33,082 nt of DNA from Bacteroidales bacterium (GCA_003557725.1 PWNQ01000200.1:1-33082), one strand, 5' to 3'; counted from the stretch's first letter, positions 8,955-19,634 are shown. Translations and numbers: made by a program. The notes: generated by a model not told the origin, from the letters alone.

Positions 8955-9956
8955 ATGAAAATTATTATTCCAATGGCAGGTATGGGCAAACGCATGCGCC
9001 CCCATACCATTACCACTCCCAAGCCGCTGCTGGATATTGCAGGTAAACCCATCGTACAAAGGCTTGTGGAGGATATTGTAAGGGTGACCCCTGAAAAAGT
9101 AACCGAAATAGGCTACATCATTGGCGACTTTGGGCTGGAAGTAGAAAAGCGATTAATCCAAATCGCCGGAGAACTGGGCACAAAAGGAACCATTTATTAC
9201 CAGAATGAAGCCCTGGGAACGGCCCACGCCATCCTTTGTGCAAAACCATCCCTGGAGGATAAAATTGTGGTTGCTTTTGCCGATACCCTGTTCAAAGCTC
9301 AGTTTCAAATGGACCTGGACCAGGACGGAATCATATGGACACATCACGTAAAAGACCCCTCCGCTTTTGGCGTGGTGACCAAAGACGACGAAGGATATAT
9401 CAATGGATTCGTGGAAAAACCGAAAAAGTTTGTCTCGGATGAAGCCATCATAGGGATCTACTATTTCCGTGATGGAAAGGCCCTGCGTAATGAACTTCAA
9501 AAACTCATCAATGAAAAGGAGATGAAGTCCGGAGAGTATCAACTCACCGATGCGCTGCAGAACCTTATGAACAAGGGAACCCGGTTCCGAACGGGTGCAG
9601 TGGACGAATGGCTTGACTGCGGCAATAAAGACGCCACCGTCTATACTAACCAGAGAATACTGGAAATCAATAATGTGGAAAAATGCCTGGCCCAATCGGT
9701 GACCAAAGAAAACTCCATCATTGTGCAACCCTGCTACATCGGGGAGAATGTAACCCTGAAAAATTCCATCGTAGGGCCCCATGTATCCATTGGAGCCAAC
9801 AGCTTTATAGATTGTTCTATTGTAACTAACAGCATCATTCAGTCCAATTCGGTTTTGAAAAATGCCAATATGGACAACTCTATGGTGGGTAATCACGTTA
9901 ACTATATCGGACGAGTGGCCAAAGTGAGCATCGGCGACTTCACTCAACTATCCTAA
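8955..9956 (+). CDS. Sugar-phosphate nucleotidyltransferase with C-terminal left-handed beta-helix
   Basis: MKIIIPMAGMGKRMRPHTITTPKPLLDIAGKPIVQ, then hexapeptide-like repeats near the C-terminus (SIIVQPCYIGENVTLKNSIVGPHVSIGANSFIDCSIV). Confidence 0.93.
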   Translation: MKIIIPMAGMGKRMRPHTITTPKPLLDIAGKPIVQRLVEDIVRVTPEKVTEIGYIIGDFGLEVEKRLIQIAGELGTKGTIYYQNEALGTAHAILCAKPSLEDKIVVAFADTLFKAQFQMDLDQDGIIWTHHVKDPSAFGVVTKDDEGYINGFVEKPKKFVSDEAIIGIYYFRDGKALRNELQKLINEKEMKSGEYQLTDALQNLMNKGTRFRTGAVDEWLDCGNKDATVYTNQRILEINNVEKCLAQSVTKENSIIVQPCYIGENVTLKNSIVGPHVSIGANSFIDCSIVTNSIIQSNSVLKNANMDNSMVGNHVNYIGRVAKVSIGDFTQLS

Positions 9957-9965
9957 TATCTCATT

Positions 9966-11699
9966 ATGTATCGATTATCTTTTATTTGGTTACTGTTATT
10001 TTTCCTGATCAGCGCATGTAGCATCTTGCAACGGCAAGATATAGACGGGGAAAAGCAGGTGAAAACGGAATTATCCAGGCAAGACAGTCTGGAGGTCACC
10101 GCATTATTTATTGATGCAAAAAAAGAAGACCTTTTGGGCAACTCACAAAAGGCCATTTCATTGTATACCCGGGTGCTGGAGAAAAACCCCCGGCATGATG
10201 CCAGTCTCTTTGAGCTGGCCAGGATTTACGGGTCTTCTCACGACTTCCGGAAAGCGCAGGAATATGCCGAAAAAGCGGTTAAGGCAGCCCCCGAAAACGT
10301 CTGGTATCGTAAAGTACTGGCAAATATTGCCCAACAAACCGGCCAGCTGGATATGGCACGGGAACAGCTCAAATGGCTGGTAAAGAACGAAGCCCGAAAC
10401 CTGGAGTACTATCAGGACTGGTACAACCTGGAGCGTCATGCACAGAACTACACGGAGGCCCTGCACATACTGGAGAACATTGAGCAAATTCAAGGCCCCT
10501 CAGAGTCCATCCTATTAAAAAAGACCCGGATGTATCAGGAAACAGGTAACTATCCTGCGGCCATTGATGCGCTGGAGCAATTGCTGGTTCTTGATCCGGA
10601 AAACCCCGATTACTATCGTGAAATAATCGCCATGTATAATCAGGAGGATCAATACGACAAAGCCTTAGAGGCCATAGAGCGATTTAAAAAAACGGGCAAA
10701 GACCGAGGAATGGCAAACTTATTACTATCTGACCAGCACAGGATAAAAGGCAACAAAGAGGAAGCATTCCATTCCCTTTCCAATGCCATGAAAAACCCGG
10801 AACTAAGCATTGATGCCAAAGTCAACGTGTTAATGAGCCGTTACCTTATTTCTAATGATGAAGAAAAGATCGAGCAAGCCGAAATCCTTGTAGGTCATGT
10901 TCTTAAAGCTCACCCACAGGATCCGGTTGCCTGGGCCTTAAAAGGAGATCTTCATATGCAAAACCAGGAATTTGAAGCCGCAGCAGAAGCTTTTGAGAAG
11001 GTGATCTCCAGGGATAAAAGCCGGTATGCCGTATGGCAACAAACACTGCGGCTACAAATGCACCTGGAAGCTTATCATAAAGTAGTTGCCTATGCCGATA
11101 CCGCCATCGGCCTGTTCCCCCAGGAGCCCTTATTTTACTTGCTCAAAGGGGTGGCACACCTGGAAAGACAAGAGCACACCCAGGCGGCCGAAACCTTCAA
11201 CACAGGACTGTATTTCACCGCCGACAAAGAAACCAGGGCAGACTTCTATTCCCACCTGGGAGAAGCATACCATCAATCCGGAAAACATGAAGCTTCTGAT
11301 CAGGCGTTTGAAAATGCTATAGAACTGGAACCGGATAACATAATTGTACTCAACAACTATGCCTATTACCTGTCCTTAAGAAAGGAAAGCCTGGACAAAG
11401 CCCTTGCGATGAGCAAAAAAACCATAGACAAATACCCGGAAAATCCCACGTTCCTGGATACTTACGGATGGATACTCTTTCAGAAGGGGCAGTATAAAAA
11501 AGCTCAAAAAGCCTTGCAGGCCGCACTAAAACACGGAGGAATGAATAATCCGGTTATCCTGGAACACTATGGGGATTGCCTGATGAAGCTGGATAAAAAA
11601 GAGGAAGCCATCCAATATTGGAAGAGGGCCAAAGAGATTAGTGATACCCCTGAAGAGATTAATAAAAAAATACAAACCCACTTATCCGGTCAAGAATGA
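9966..11699 (+). CDS. TPR-repeat lipoprotein
   Basis: Lipobox FLISAC; serial TPR units such as ISLYTRVLEKNPRHDASLFELARIYGSSHDFRKAQEYAEKAVKAAPEN. Confidence 0.92.
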   Translation: MYRLSFIWLLLFFLISACSILQRQDIDGEKQVKTELSRQDSLEVTALFIDAKKEDLLGNSQKAISLYTRVLEKNPRHDASLFELARIYGSSHDFRKAQEYAEKAVKAAPENVWYRKVLANIAQQTGQLDMAREQLKWLVKNEARNLEYYQDWYNLERHAQNYTEALHILENIEQIQGPSESILLKKTRMYQETGNYPAAIDALEQLLVLDPENPDYYREIIAMYNQEDQYDKALEAIERFKKTGKDRGMANLLLSDQHRIKGNKEEAFHSLSNAMKNPELSIDAKVNVLMSRYLISNDEEKIEQAEILVGHVLKAHPQDPVAWALKGDLHMQNQEFEAAAEAFEKVISRDKSRYAVWQQTLRLQMHLEAYHKVVAYADTAIGLFPQEPLFYLLKGVAHLERQEHTQAAETFNTGLYFTADKETRADFYSHLGEAYHQSGKHEASDQAFENAIELEPDNIIVLNNYAYYLSLRKESLDKALAMSKKTIDKYPENPTFLDTYGWILFQKGQYKKAQKALQAALKHGGMNNPVILEHYGDCLMKLDKKEEAIQYWKRAKEISDTPEEINKKIQTHLSGQE

Positions 11700-12535
11700 A
11701 TATGCAAAGATATTTTTTTAAGTATGCTGGTCTGTTATTGTTGCCAGCTACTTTATATTTAAGTGCATGTAATGTTTGGGAGAAATTACGCCCTCCGGCA
11801 GCATCATCTGAAGAAGCGGCGTTAAATCAATTAAGTGCGGTGCTGGACTCGGCGGAAGCGGGCGGGTTATCCTTTGATTACTTTTCCGCACGTCTCTCGG
11901 GCAAAGCCACCCTCCCGGATAACTCCATGCGGTTCAGGGCTTCCCTACGCATGAAAAAAGACAGTATGGTTTGGATATCGGTTACTCCCGCCTTCACCCC
12001 CGGCCTGGAAGTGGCCCGTCTGGTGGTCACTCCCGATTCTTTATTATTGATCAACCGGATGCAGCGGGAATACTGCCTGGAAAACTACTCCGCCCTGGAG
12101 CAGCTTATCGGGGTTAATATTTCATTCTCTGCATTTCAGCGACTGCTCACCGGGTCGTTGCCACAAATACAGGCAGGGTATGACTGGGAGCTGGAAACAT
12201 CGGAGCAGGTATATATTATCAGGGAAAAGCCCTATCATCACTCCAGTGAGGCCATGGAAAAAAACATACGACAAGAGTTTCATCTGGAGCCGGTAAACTT
12301 CAGGCTTAGCCGGCTGGCCCTGGAGCAGATAAAGCCAATATACCGGACACTGGTCATCAACTATTCGGGGTTTGAGATGGCCGAAGGACAAGCTTACCCA
12401 CAAAGTATTGACGGAACCGTTTCGGGAAATAATCCTCTACACTTTCAATTCCAGTACCGGAATGTGGAGATTGATAAAATAATAACCTTCCCGGTCAATA
12501 TTAGCCCCCGGTATCAAAAAGTGGATTTGAATTAA
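11696..12535 (+). CDS. DUF4292-like outer-membrane-associated lipoprotein
   Basis: Lipobox LYLSAC; ATGA overlap with the preceding TPR gene; sequence and neighbourhood typical of the Bacteroidota DUF4292 family. Confidence 0.75.
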   Translation: MNMQRYFFKYAGLLLLPATLYLSACNVWEKLRPPAASSEEAALNQLSAVLDSAEAGGLSFDYFSARLSGKATLPDNSMRFRASLRMKKDSMVWISVTPAFTPGLEVARLVVTPDSLLLINRMQREYCLENYSALEQLIGVNISFSAFQRLLTGSLPQIQAGYDWELETSEQVYIIREKPYHHSSEAMEKNIRQEFHLEPVNFRLSRLALEQIKPIYRTLVINYSGFEMAEGQAYPQSIDGTVSGNNPLHFQFQYRNVEIDKIITFPVNISPRYQKVDLN

Positions 12536-12581
12536 TGATCCCCATATTTGCGGATTGGTTATTTTTGCAAAATAATGCCTT

Positions 12582-13826
12582 TTGATGATGAGTCCATATA
12601 TTTTCCACCGTCCGTATATCATTATTCTTCTGCTTTTGTCAGCCCTGAGCAGCCCTGCTCTAATGGGACAAACGGAAATGGAGGAGTTACAAAAGAAGAA
12701 AAAGGCGCTGGAAGAGGAAATTCGCTATACCAACAAACTGCTTTCACAAACTTCCCGGGACCGTCAGGCCTCCTTAAGTCAGCTACAGTTGCTGGATAAC
12801 AATATCAAAAACCGGCAGCAGCTAATCAACACATTAAACTCGGAGATCCGCTATTTAAACCGTGAGATCAGCAAAAACACCCGTGAGATCAAACAGCTTA
12901 ACCATGAGTTGGAGCAGCTAAAGGAAGAGTATGCCAGGATGATCTACCATGCCTACAAGACCCGCTCACGACACCACCGGCTGATGTTTATTTTTTCTTC
13001 AGAGGATTTTAATCAGGCTTACCGCCGCATGCGTTATTACAAGCAATACGGCGATTACCGGCGAAAGCAGGCCGCACTGATAGTAGAAAAGCGGGAAGCA
13101 CTGGCAGAAAAAAATGCACAGCTAAAACAGGATACCGAAGAGCGGGCCGCACGTATGGGCGAACGGGAACAGGAACGACAGCAGTTAAGGGAAAAGCGCA
13201 CCAATCAGAATGAAACCATTGAAGAGCTGAAAAGCAAAGAGCAGGAGCTGCAAAGAGAGATCGACCAAAAGCAGGAACAGGCCCGCGCCCTGGACCAGGA
13301 AATCCAACGAGCCATTGCTGAGGCCACACGGGCAGCAGAACATACCGATGAAACTGAAGCCCACTCCTTTGCGCTTACCCCGGAGCAAGTAGAACTCTCG
13401 GAAGACTTTGCATCCAATAAAGGACGACTACCCTGGCCAACACACCGGGGAGTGATCACCAGCCACTTTGGCCGTAGACGCCACGACGGGCTATCCAATA
13501 TCGAGATAGAGAACAGTGGCGTTACTATTCAAACCAGCCAAAATGCTCAGGCACGGGCCGTATTCTCAGGTGAAGTGAAAAAAGTCCTTACCATAGGAGG
13601 AAGAAAAGCCGTACTGGTTCAGCACGGAAAATACTTTACCCTGTATGATAACCTGGCAACTGTAGTGGTAACCCCGGGGCAATACATACAAACCGGTGAT
13701 ATTATGGGAACACTTAGAAGCAGCAGTGATGCCAATACAGCAGAACTGAACTTCCAGGTTTGGGAAGCACGCAAAAGAGGAACCCCCGAAAAACATGACC
13801 CCCAACACTGGTTGCTTCCAAGATAG
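12582..13826 (+). CDS. EnvC-like murein hydrolase activator: coiled coil plus degenerate LytM/M23 domain
   Basis: Long coiled coil (LQKKKKALEEEIRYTNKLLSQ...). C-terminal GVITSHFGRRRHDGLSNIEIENSGVTIQ...AVLVQHGKYFTLYDNL...LNFQVWEARKRGTPEKHDPQHWL has the M23 fold but lacks canonical metal-ligand motifs. Confidence 0.9.
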   Translation: MMMSPYIFHRPYIIILLLLSALSSPALMGQTEMEELQKKKKALEEEIRYTNKLLSQTSRDRQASLSQLQLLDNNIKNRQQLINTLNSEIRYLNREISKNTREIKQLNHELEQLKEEYARMIYHAYKTRSRHHRLMFIFSSEDFNQAYRRMRYYKQYGDYRRKQAALIVEKREALAEKNAQLKQDTEERAARMGEREQERQQLREKRTNQNETIEELKSKEQELQREIDQKQEQARALDQEIQRAIAEATRAAEHTDETEAHSFALTPEQVELSEDFASNKGRLPWPTHRGVITSHFGRRRHDGLSNIEIENSGVTIQTSQNAQARAVFSGEVKKVLTIGGRKAVLVQHGKYFTLYDNLATVVVTPGQYIQTGDIMGTLRSSSDANTAELNFQVWEARKRGTPEKHDPQHWLLPR

Positions 13827-13845
13827 CCAAAAGCGAACACCCCCT

Positions 13846-15402
13846 ATGAAAACCAAGAAAAGAAAAACACCCCACGGCCTACTACCGGCAAAAGTCTTTG
13901 CCGGTTTTAACCTGGCTATAAAGGTACTCCCCAAGGCCTTTGTTCCGGCAATCTTTCTCCTTTGCCCTTTTCCCGGCGGTGCCATAGCCACAGAGCCCCC
14001 TTGTGACTCCACCCTTATGGCCAGATATGAGCAAAATGCAGCACAAGCATTTACAAGGCCATTGGAATCAAGGCTTTTACCCGACTCTGCCTTTAATCCG
14101 CGCTGTTTAATACTGGATTCACTGGTAAAAACCTCCCTTACAGACTCTGTAATAAGTGCGCGCTTCAGCTATCTCAACGCATCTACTCCCATAGAACTCA
14201 GCTACAATGACCCGGTAAAGGCTCAGGTATTGCTTTACCTGGAAAGGCGCAAGCAGCTAACCTCCCGTGTTTTAACCCGTATTCAGTTTTATTTTGAACA
14301 CTTTGAACAAAGTTTGGACAAGCATGATCTTCCCCTGGAGCTCAAGTATGTTTCCATCATTGAATCGGCGTTAAATCCCACTGCCCGTTCCTGGGCCGGA
14401 GCCAGTGGTCTTTGGCAGTTTATGGCTCCCACAGCACGTATGTACGACCTTCAGGTGGGGTTTTATGTGGATGAACGCTACGACATGCATAAAGCCAGCG
14501 ATGCTGCGGCCAGACACCTCAAAGACCTGTATAACGTTTACAACGACTGGCTGCTGGTGCTGGCCGCCTATAATTGTGGATCAGGGAACCTTAACCGGGC
14601 CATCCGCAGAGCCGGCGGAGAAAAAGACTTTTGGAAAGTGAGGCCCTTCCTGCCCAGAGAAACACAAGCTTATGTGCCCGCTTTTATTGCCGTAAACTAT
14701 GTATTTTCATACGCACATAAACATTATATCTCGCCGGGAATGGCCAGCATCCCTTTGCAGGAAGCAGATACCGTAACCATTAAACAACGGGTGCACTTTG
14801 ACCAGATCGCTGAAGCCATGAATATTGACAAAGAAGTGTTGAAAACCCTGAACCCGGCATTCCAAAGAGGAATAATCCCCGCCAGTGATAAAAGGTATTA
14901 TTCTTTATTCCTGCCCCAAATCAAAGTCAACGACTTTATCATCATGGAAGATTCCATTTATGCTTATAAAACAAAGGCACAAAAGGAAATGGAAAAACGG
15001 CTGGCAGAAAAATATGGGCCGGTGGTCCAGGGTACACACGTGGTGCGATCCGGCGAAAGCCTGGGAGCCATCGCCAATAAATACGGATGCACCGTCTCTC
15101 ATATAAAAGAATGGAACGGATTACGATCCAGTCTAATACACCCCGGTGACGCCCTTATTATCTTTGCTCCCGAAAAGGTCCTGGAAGGAACAATCGCCAT
15201 GGGGGAATATGAAAACGCCACCCAGCAAGTGCAATCTGACGAATATATGTATCATACTATCCGACAAGGGGATACACTATACGACATCGCAAGAATGTAC
15301 CCCGGGGTCACGGTTAAGTCCCTGAAGGAATTAAACCAGATCAATAATGACAGGAGGCTGCGGCTCGGACAGAAGCTGCGCATTACCAAAAGTGCGCCCT
15401 GA
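13846..15402 (+). CDS. MltD-like lytic murein transglycosylase with C-terminal LysM domains (likely start ATG 13846; alternative 13795)
   Basis: SLT core SIIESALNPTARSWAGASGLWQFMAPTARMYDL...LAAYNCGSGNLNRAIRRAGG; LysM HVVRSGESLGAIANKYGCTVSHIKEWNGL and HTIRQGDTLYDIARMYPGVTVKSLKELNQ. Confidence 0.94.
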   Translation: MKTKKRKTPHGLLPAKVFAGFNLAIKVLPKAFVPAIFLLCPFPGGAIATEPPCDSTLMARYEQNAAQAFTRPLESRLLPDSAFNPRCLILDSLVKTSLTDSVISARFSYLNASTPIELSYNDPVKAQVLLYLERRKQLTSRVLTRIQFYFEHFEQSLDKHDLPLELKYVSIIESALNPTARSWAGASGLWQFMAPTARMYDLQVGFYVDERYDMHKASDAAARHLKDLYNVYNDWLLVLAAYNCGSGNLNRAIRRAGGEKDFWKVRPFLPRETQAYVPAFIAVNYVFSYAHKHYISPGMASIPLQEADTVTIKQRVHFDQIAEAMNIDKEVLKTLNPAFQRGIIPASDKRYYSLFLPQIKVNDFIIMEDSIYAYKTKAQKEMEKRLAEKYGPVVQGTHVVRSGESLGAIANKYGCTVSHIKEWNGLRSSLIHPGDALIIFAPEKVLEGTIAMGEYENATQQVQSDEYMYHTIRQGDTLYDIARMYPGVTVKSLKELNQINNDRRLRLGQKLRITKSAP

Positions 15403-15457
15403 AATCTTTGCATGATTTTTGCACCCACAATAATACACCCATGAAAATTGTAATCCC

Positions 15458-16531
15458 ATGATAAAATATTTTGCCATCGTCCCGCTAACTATTGCGCTCC
15501 TCTGGATGTGGGGCTGTGACTCTGAGGTTAGAAAAACCCCTTCCAAGCCGGCTTCATCAGGAACCACTCTGGAGCTATTGACCATTGTTGATAATGATAT
15601 CTGGAAAGGGCAAACAGGTGATGCCGTTAAGGATTTCTTCGGACAGGAGCAGCCGGGGCTGGGACAGGCCGAACCCATGTTTGATGTGAGACAGCTCCCT
15701 CAACAACAATTTAACAAGCTGTTTGAAAAACACCGGAATATCCTTATCATTCAGAAAAAAGAAAACATAAAGCCTAAGGCTAGTTATAGAAGGAATGTAT
15801 GGTCTCAGCCACAGTTCGTTGTTGTGCTGCAGGCCTCCACCAGCCAACAACTGGTCACACTTATTGAAGAAGAAAAGGAAAAAATGCGGGAGATATTCTA
15901 TAATGCTGAGCGGCAAAGAATAATAAACGCCTACACCCGATTGAACCAAAACAATCTTTCCAACCAGATCAGGGAGCGGATGAACCTTTCCATATTGGTG
16001 CCCAAAGGGTTTTACATAGCTACCCTCACGGATGATTTTGTTTGGATCCGTCGGGAAACACCCCAGCTAAGCCAGGGGATAATGATTTATACCCAGCCCT
16101 ATGTAAGCCGTGAACAATTTTCACCGGATAACATAATAGAGCGAAGGGATTCGGTGACGCAGGAGCATATCCCGGGCCCCACCCATGGGTCATTTATGGC
16201 TACCGAAAAGCTTTTCAGGCCTTTCACCCGGACAATGCGCTTTAATGGGGCGTATGCCAGTGAAGTACGTGGCCTTTGGAGAACGGACAGCTACCATGAT
16301 GACGGAGCCATTATGGGAGGCCCGTTTCTCAATATCACCACTTATGACAAAGAAAACCTGCGCCTGGTAGGAATGGATGGCTTTGTTTACCATCCAAATA
16401 AGGACAAAAGGAACTACCTGATGCAACTGGATGCCATTATTCACTCCATAGAATTTGTTTCTGAGGATGAGGCAGAGGACCCGGAAAGCCAGACTACAGC
16501 CGATACCACCCCGGTATTGCCTCCCGCCTAA
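15458..16531 (+). CDS. DUF4837-like lipoprotein
   Basis: N-term signal peptide with MWGC lipobox; TIVDNDIWKGQTGDAVKDFFGQEQPGLGQAEPMFDVRQLP is typical of Bacteroidota DUF4837. Confidence 0.8.
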   Translation: MIKYFAIVPLTIALLWMWGCDSEVRKTPSKPASSGTTLELLTIVDNDIWKGQTGDAVKDFFGQEQPGLGQAEPMFDVRQLPQQQFNKLFEKHRNILIIQKKENIKPKASYRRNVWSQPQFVVVLQASTSQQLVTLIEEEKEKMREIFYNAERQRIINAYTRLNQNNLSNQIRERMNLSILVPKGFYIATLTDDFVWIRRETPQLSQGIMIYTQPYVSREQFSPDNIIERRDSVTQEHIPGPTHGSFMATEKLFRPFTRTMRFNGAYASEVRGLWRTDSYHDDGAIMGGPFLNITTYDKENLRLVGMDGFVYHPNKDKRNYLMQLDAIIHSIEFVSEDEAEDPESQTTADTTPVLPPA

Positions 16532-16536
16532 GGGCT

Positions 16537-17829
16537 TCAGGGGTTCATTTTTTCTTCGATAGCATCCGCTTCCAGCGGCACCAAGCCGTCCATCAAATCC
16601 ACCGGCCCGCCGCTGGTGACCAATATATCATTTTCAATACGTACCCCAATATTTTCTTCCCGGATGTATATCCCTGGCTCACAAGTTAACACCATTCCCT
16701 CCTCCAGCCGTTCATAACGATTGCCCACATCATGAACATCCAGTCCCATAAAATGAGCCGTCCCATGGGGATAATAGGTCTTTATCAGCTTTTGCTTCTG
16801 CTGGCTGTCCCTGATATCCCCAATAGTGTAAAGCCCCAGCTGTATATGCTTTTCTATAAGGAGCTCCCTCACGTTCACGTTGATCTCTTCAATGGTGGTG
16901 CCCGGGGTCATCATCTGACGGGCCTTTTTAAAAACATCCAGAGCCGCATTATAAATTTCCCTTTCCCGTTTGGAATACCTCCCCGTTACCGGAATAGTAC
17001 GTGAAAGGTCGCTGGCATAGTGGTGATATTCACAGCCGGTATCCAACAGCAGCAGGCCGTAAGAACCGATTGTGCTGTTGTTCTGTGTATAATGAAGCAC
17101 GGTGGCATTCTTTTCCCAGGCTACTACCGGGTCAAAGGCATGCCCGTGCGCTCCCTGCCGCAGATATTCATGGATGATCTCTGCCTCCAGCTCATATTCT
17201 TTCATGCCGGGTTTCAGATAGGTACACACCCGTTCAAATGCTTTAGCCGTGATTGCGCAAGCCTGCCGGATCACTTCCACCTCTTCTCTTTCTTTGATCA
17301 GCCGTAACTGAGTCATCAATGGAGCCAGGCGGGAATAGGTATGCCATGGGTAGCGCTCCTGAAGCTTTTTCCCTTCCCTGAAATGACGCGACAAAGGGAC
17401 AAGGGGAGCCCCCCAATGTTCATTATCATTTAAATATATGCCTTCTGCCCAGGTAGCTGCCTGCCTCAAAACCCCCTCAAAAGAATGGACCCAAAACACC
17501 GTTTTCACCCCCGACCGCTCTGAAGCTTCTTCCTGGCTATACTTACTGCCCTCCCATACAGCAGTATGCTGGTCATCATGACGAAGGAAAAGCACTTCAC
17601 GGTACTCCTCCAACGGGCAATCAGGGTAAACCAACAAAATGGTATCCTCCTGGGAAATCCCGCTTAAATAATAAAGATCCGAACTCTGTCGATAGGGAAA
17701 GTACTGATCGCCGTTACGTGGCATCTTATCATTGGAGAAAAGAACCGCCAGCATATTATCATCCATCATCGACCCCAGCCGCTGGCGGTTACGGATGAAA
17801 AAATCACTGGTAAAAACATCGTCGCCCAT
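16537..17829 (-). CDS. M24 family Xaa-Pro aminopeptidase (aminopeptidase P); ORF open to 17877
   Basis: LLLDTGCEYHHYASDLSRTIPVTG, HGTAHFMGLDVHDVG, LTCEPGIYI and GVRIENDILVT: the five metal-ligand motifs of M24B peptidases. Confidence 0.95.
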   Translation of the reverse strand: MGDDVFTSDFFIRNRQRLGSMMDDNMLAVLFSNDKMPRNGDQYFPYRQSSDLYYLSGISQEDTILLVYPDCPLEEYREVLFLRHDDQHTAVWEGSKYSQEEASERSGVKTVFWVHSFEGVLRQAATWAEGIYLNDNEHWGAPLVPLSRHFREGKKLQERYPWHTYSRLAPLMTQLRLIKEREEVEVIRQACAITAKAFERVCTYLKPGMKEYELEAEIIHEYLRQGAHGHAFDPVVAWEKNATVLHYTQNNSTIGSYGLLLLDTGCEYHHYASDLSRTIPVTGRYSKREREIYNAALDVFKKARQMMTPGTTIEEINVNVRELLIEKHIQLGLYTIGDIRDSQQKQKLIKTYYPHGTAHFMGLDVHDVGNRYERLEEGMVLTCEPGIYIREENIGVRIENDILVTSGGPVDLMDGLVPLEADAIEEKMNP

Positions 17830-17943
17830 GACAAAAATTATTGATTTAAAGATTAACACTGCGCGACGAAAATACAAAACTGTGCAATACGGATTAACCC
17901 CTTAATTTTTTATATTTTTGTTCTCTCTAAAAAGCAAGAAAAA

Positions 17944-19548
17944 ATGCGAAAAGTCTCTCCATACCTTTACCTTCCCCTGGCTTTTGCCCTGGTATTAACC
18001 CTAGGGCTTTTCCTTGGCAGTCATATGATGGCGCCCACTGATTTTAAAAAGACGCTTTTCAAAACCAGGGATGGCTCTTTTGAGGGCATGGTGGATGTAT
18101 TGAACCTGATCCATCAGGATTACGTGGATACTATCCATACGGACCGTATTGCCAACAATGTGATTAAAGGCTTATTGGATGAACTGGACCCCCACTCTGA
18201 ATTTATTCCAGCGGAGCATTTTAACCGGATGAACGACCCTTTACGTGGTCGTTTTGATGGCATAGGCATCTACTTTCGAATGATACGAGATACGATAGTG
18301 GTCATTAAACCTGTGGCCGACGGGCCATCAGAAAAAGTGGGACTGCTTCCGGGAGACCGGATCGTGGAAGTTGATGGCGTTGCTGTGGCAGGCAAAGGGC
18401 TACATACCGACTCCATCGTAGGCATGCTGAAAGGGGAAAGGCAAACCACCGTAGAGGTAGGCGTGCAACGACAGGGAGTTCCCGGAGTATTGAACTATAC
18501 CATCACCCGGGATGAAATCCCCCTGTATAGCCTGGATATTGCCTATATGGCCGACGATAGTACCGGGTATATTAAGCTGAACAAGTTTAGTGCAACCACC
18601 GCCTCAGAAGTAAATGATGCCCTAAGACAGCTTCTTAGGAACAATATGACGCGCCTGATCCTCGACCTGCGGGGAAATGGAGGAGGATACTTCTCCGGGG
18701 CCATAGAAGTAGCAGAACAATTTCTCGAAAAAGAGGCCCTTATAGTGTATACCAAAGGGAAAAACCGCCCCAGAAAAGAAAGCCGGGCCTCCGGAAAAGG
18801 AATGTTTACCCGGGGAGCCCTGGTGGTCCTTATTGATGAGTTCTCTGCATCAGCCAGTGAAATCGTGGCAGGCGCAATACAGGATAACGGCAGGGGAACA
18901 ATTATTGGACGAAGATCTTTTGGGAAAGGATTGGTACAGGAACAAATCCCAATGCAAAACGGCGCCGCCATCAGGCTTACCGTCGCCAGATACTTTACCC
19001 CGGCAGGAAGATCCATCCAAAGACCATATCATTACGGCAACGACCAGGACTACTACCTGGAAATTGCAGAACGTTTCCGGAAAGGCCACGACCAGAAAAA
19101 CAGTAAACCAGAAGAATCAGAGGTGTTCCTCACCGCAAAAGGCGATACCGTGTATGGTGGAGGGGGAATATATCCGGATATATATGTGCCTTACCACGCA
19201 GAACTACCCAACAAATTGGCAAAAGAACTGGTGCAAACAGGCATGATGTTTCGTTTTGCCTTTACATATGTGGATAACAACCGGCAACTGGCCAGCACAT
19301 TCCATGACCCTCAGGAGTTTATCCGGCAATATGAAATCCAGGAACCCTTGATTAACAGCTTTAAAGCATTCCTCCGGAAAAATAAAATCCCTTTCAGCAC
19401 CGAGGACTTTGATGAAGCCCAATATTTAATAAAAACCAGACTGAAAGCCTTTATTGGACGCAACCTCTTTGACGATGAAGTGTTCTATCCCGTATTCCAC
19501 AAGGTGGATCCTGAATTTACCAAAGCTATGGAACACTTGAATTCCTGA
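17944..19548 (+). CDS. S41 family C-terminal processing protease with PDZ domain
   Basis: PDZ VIKPVADGPSEKVGLLPGDRIVEVDG; S41 LRGNGGGYFSGAIEVAEQF and VLIDEFSASASEIVAGAIQDNGRGTIIGRRSFGKGLVQ (Ser/Lys dyad). Confidence 0.96.
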   Translation: MRKVSPYLYLPLAFALVLTLGLFLGSHMMAPTDFKKTLFKTRDGSFEGMVDVLNLIHQDYVDTIHTDRIANNVIKGLLDELDPHSEFIPAEHFNRMNDPLRGRFDGIGIYFRMIRDTIVVIKPVADGPSEKVGLLPGDRIVEVDGVAVAGKGLHTDSIVGMLKGERQTTVEVGVQRQGVPGVLNYTITRDEIPLYSLDIAYMADDSTGYIKLNKFSATTASEVNDALRQLLRNNMTRLILDLRGNGGGYFSGAIEVAEQFLEKEALIVYTKGKNRPRKESRASGKGMFTRGALVVLIDEFSASASEIVAGAIQDNGRGTIIGRRSFGKGLVQEQIPMQNGAAIRLTVARYFTPAGRSIQRPYHYGNDQDYYLEIAERFRKGHDQKNSKPEESEVFLTAKGDTVYGGGGIYPDIYVPYHAELPNKLAKELVQTGMMFRFAFTYVDNNRQLASTFHDPQEFIRQYEIQEPLINSFKAFLRKNKIPFSTEDFDEAQYLIKTRLKAFIGRNLFDDEVFYPVFHKVDPEFTKAMEHLNS

Positions 19549-19634
19549 GGCTTCCCCATTGAACCCCATGTAAACAAATAAAGCCCGGCAGTTGTTGTCT
19601 TATTCCAAACCAAATTAACCAAAAAATAATAGCT

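Noticed and set aside
9153-9947. 264-aa antisense ORF
   Set aside because: It lies entirely opposite the strongly supported nucleotidyltransferase gene and has no recognisable motif; a shadow ORF.
13566-14012. 148-aa antisense ORF
   Set aside because: It overlaps the EnvC-like/MltD-like genes on the other strand and shows no domain signature.
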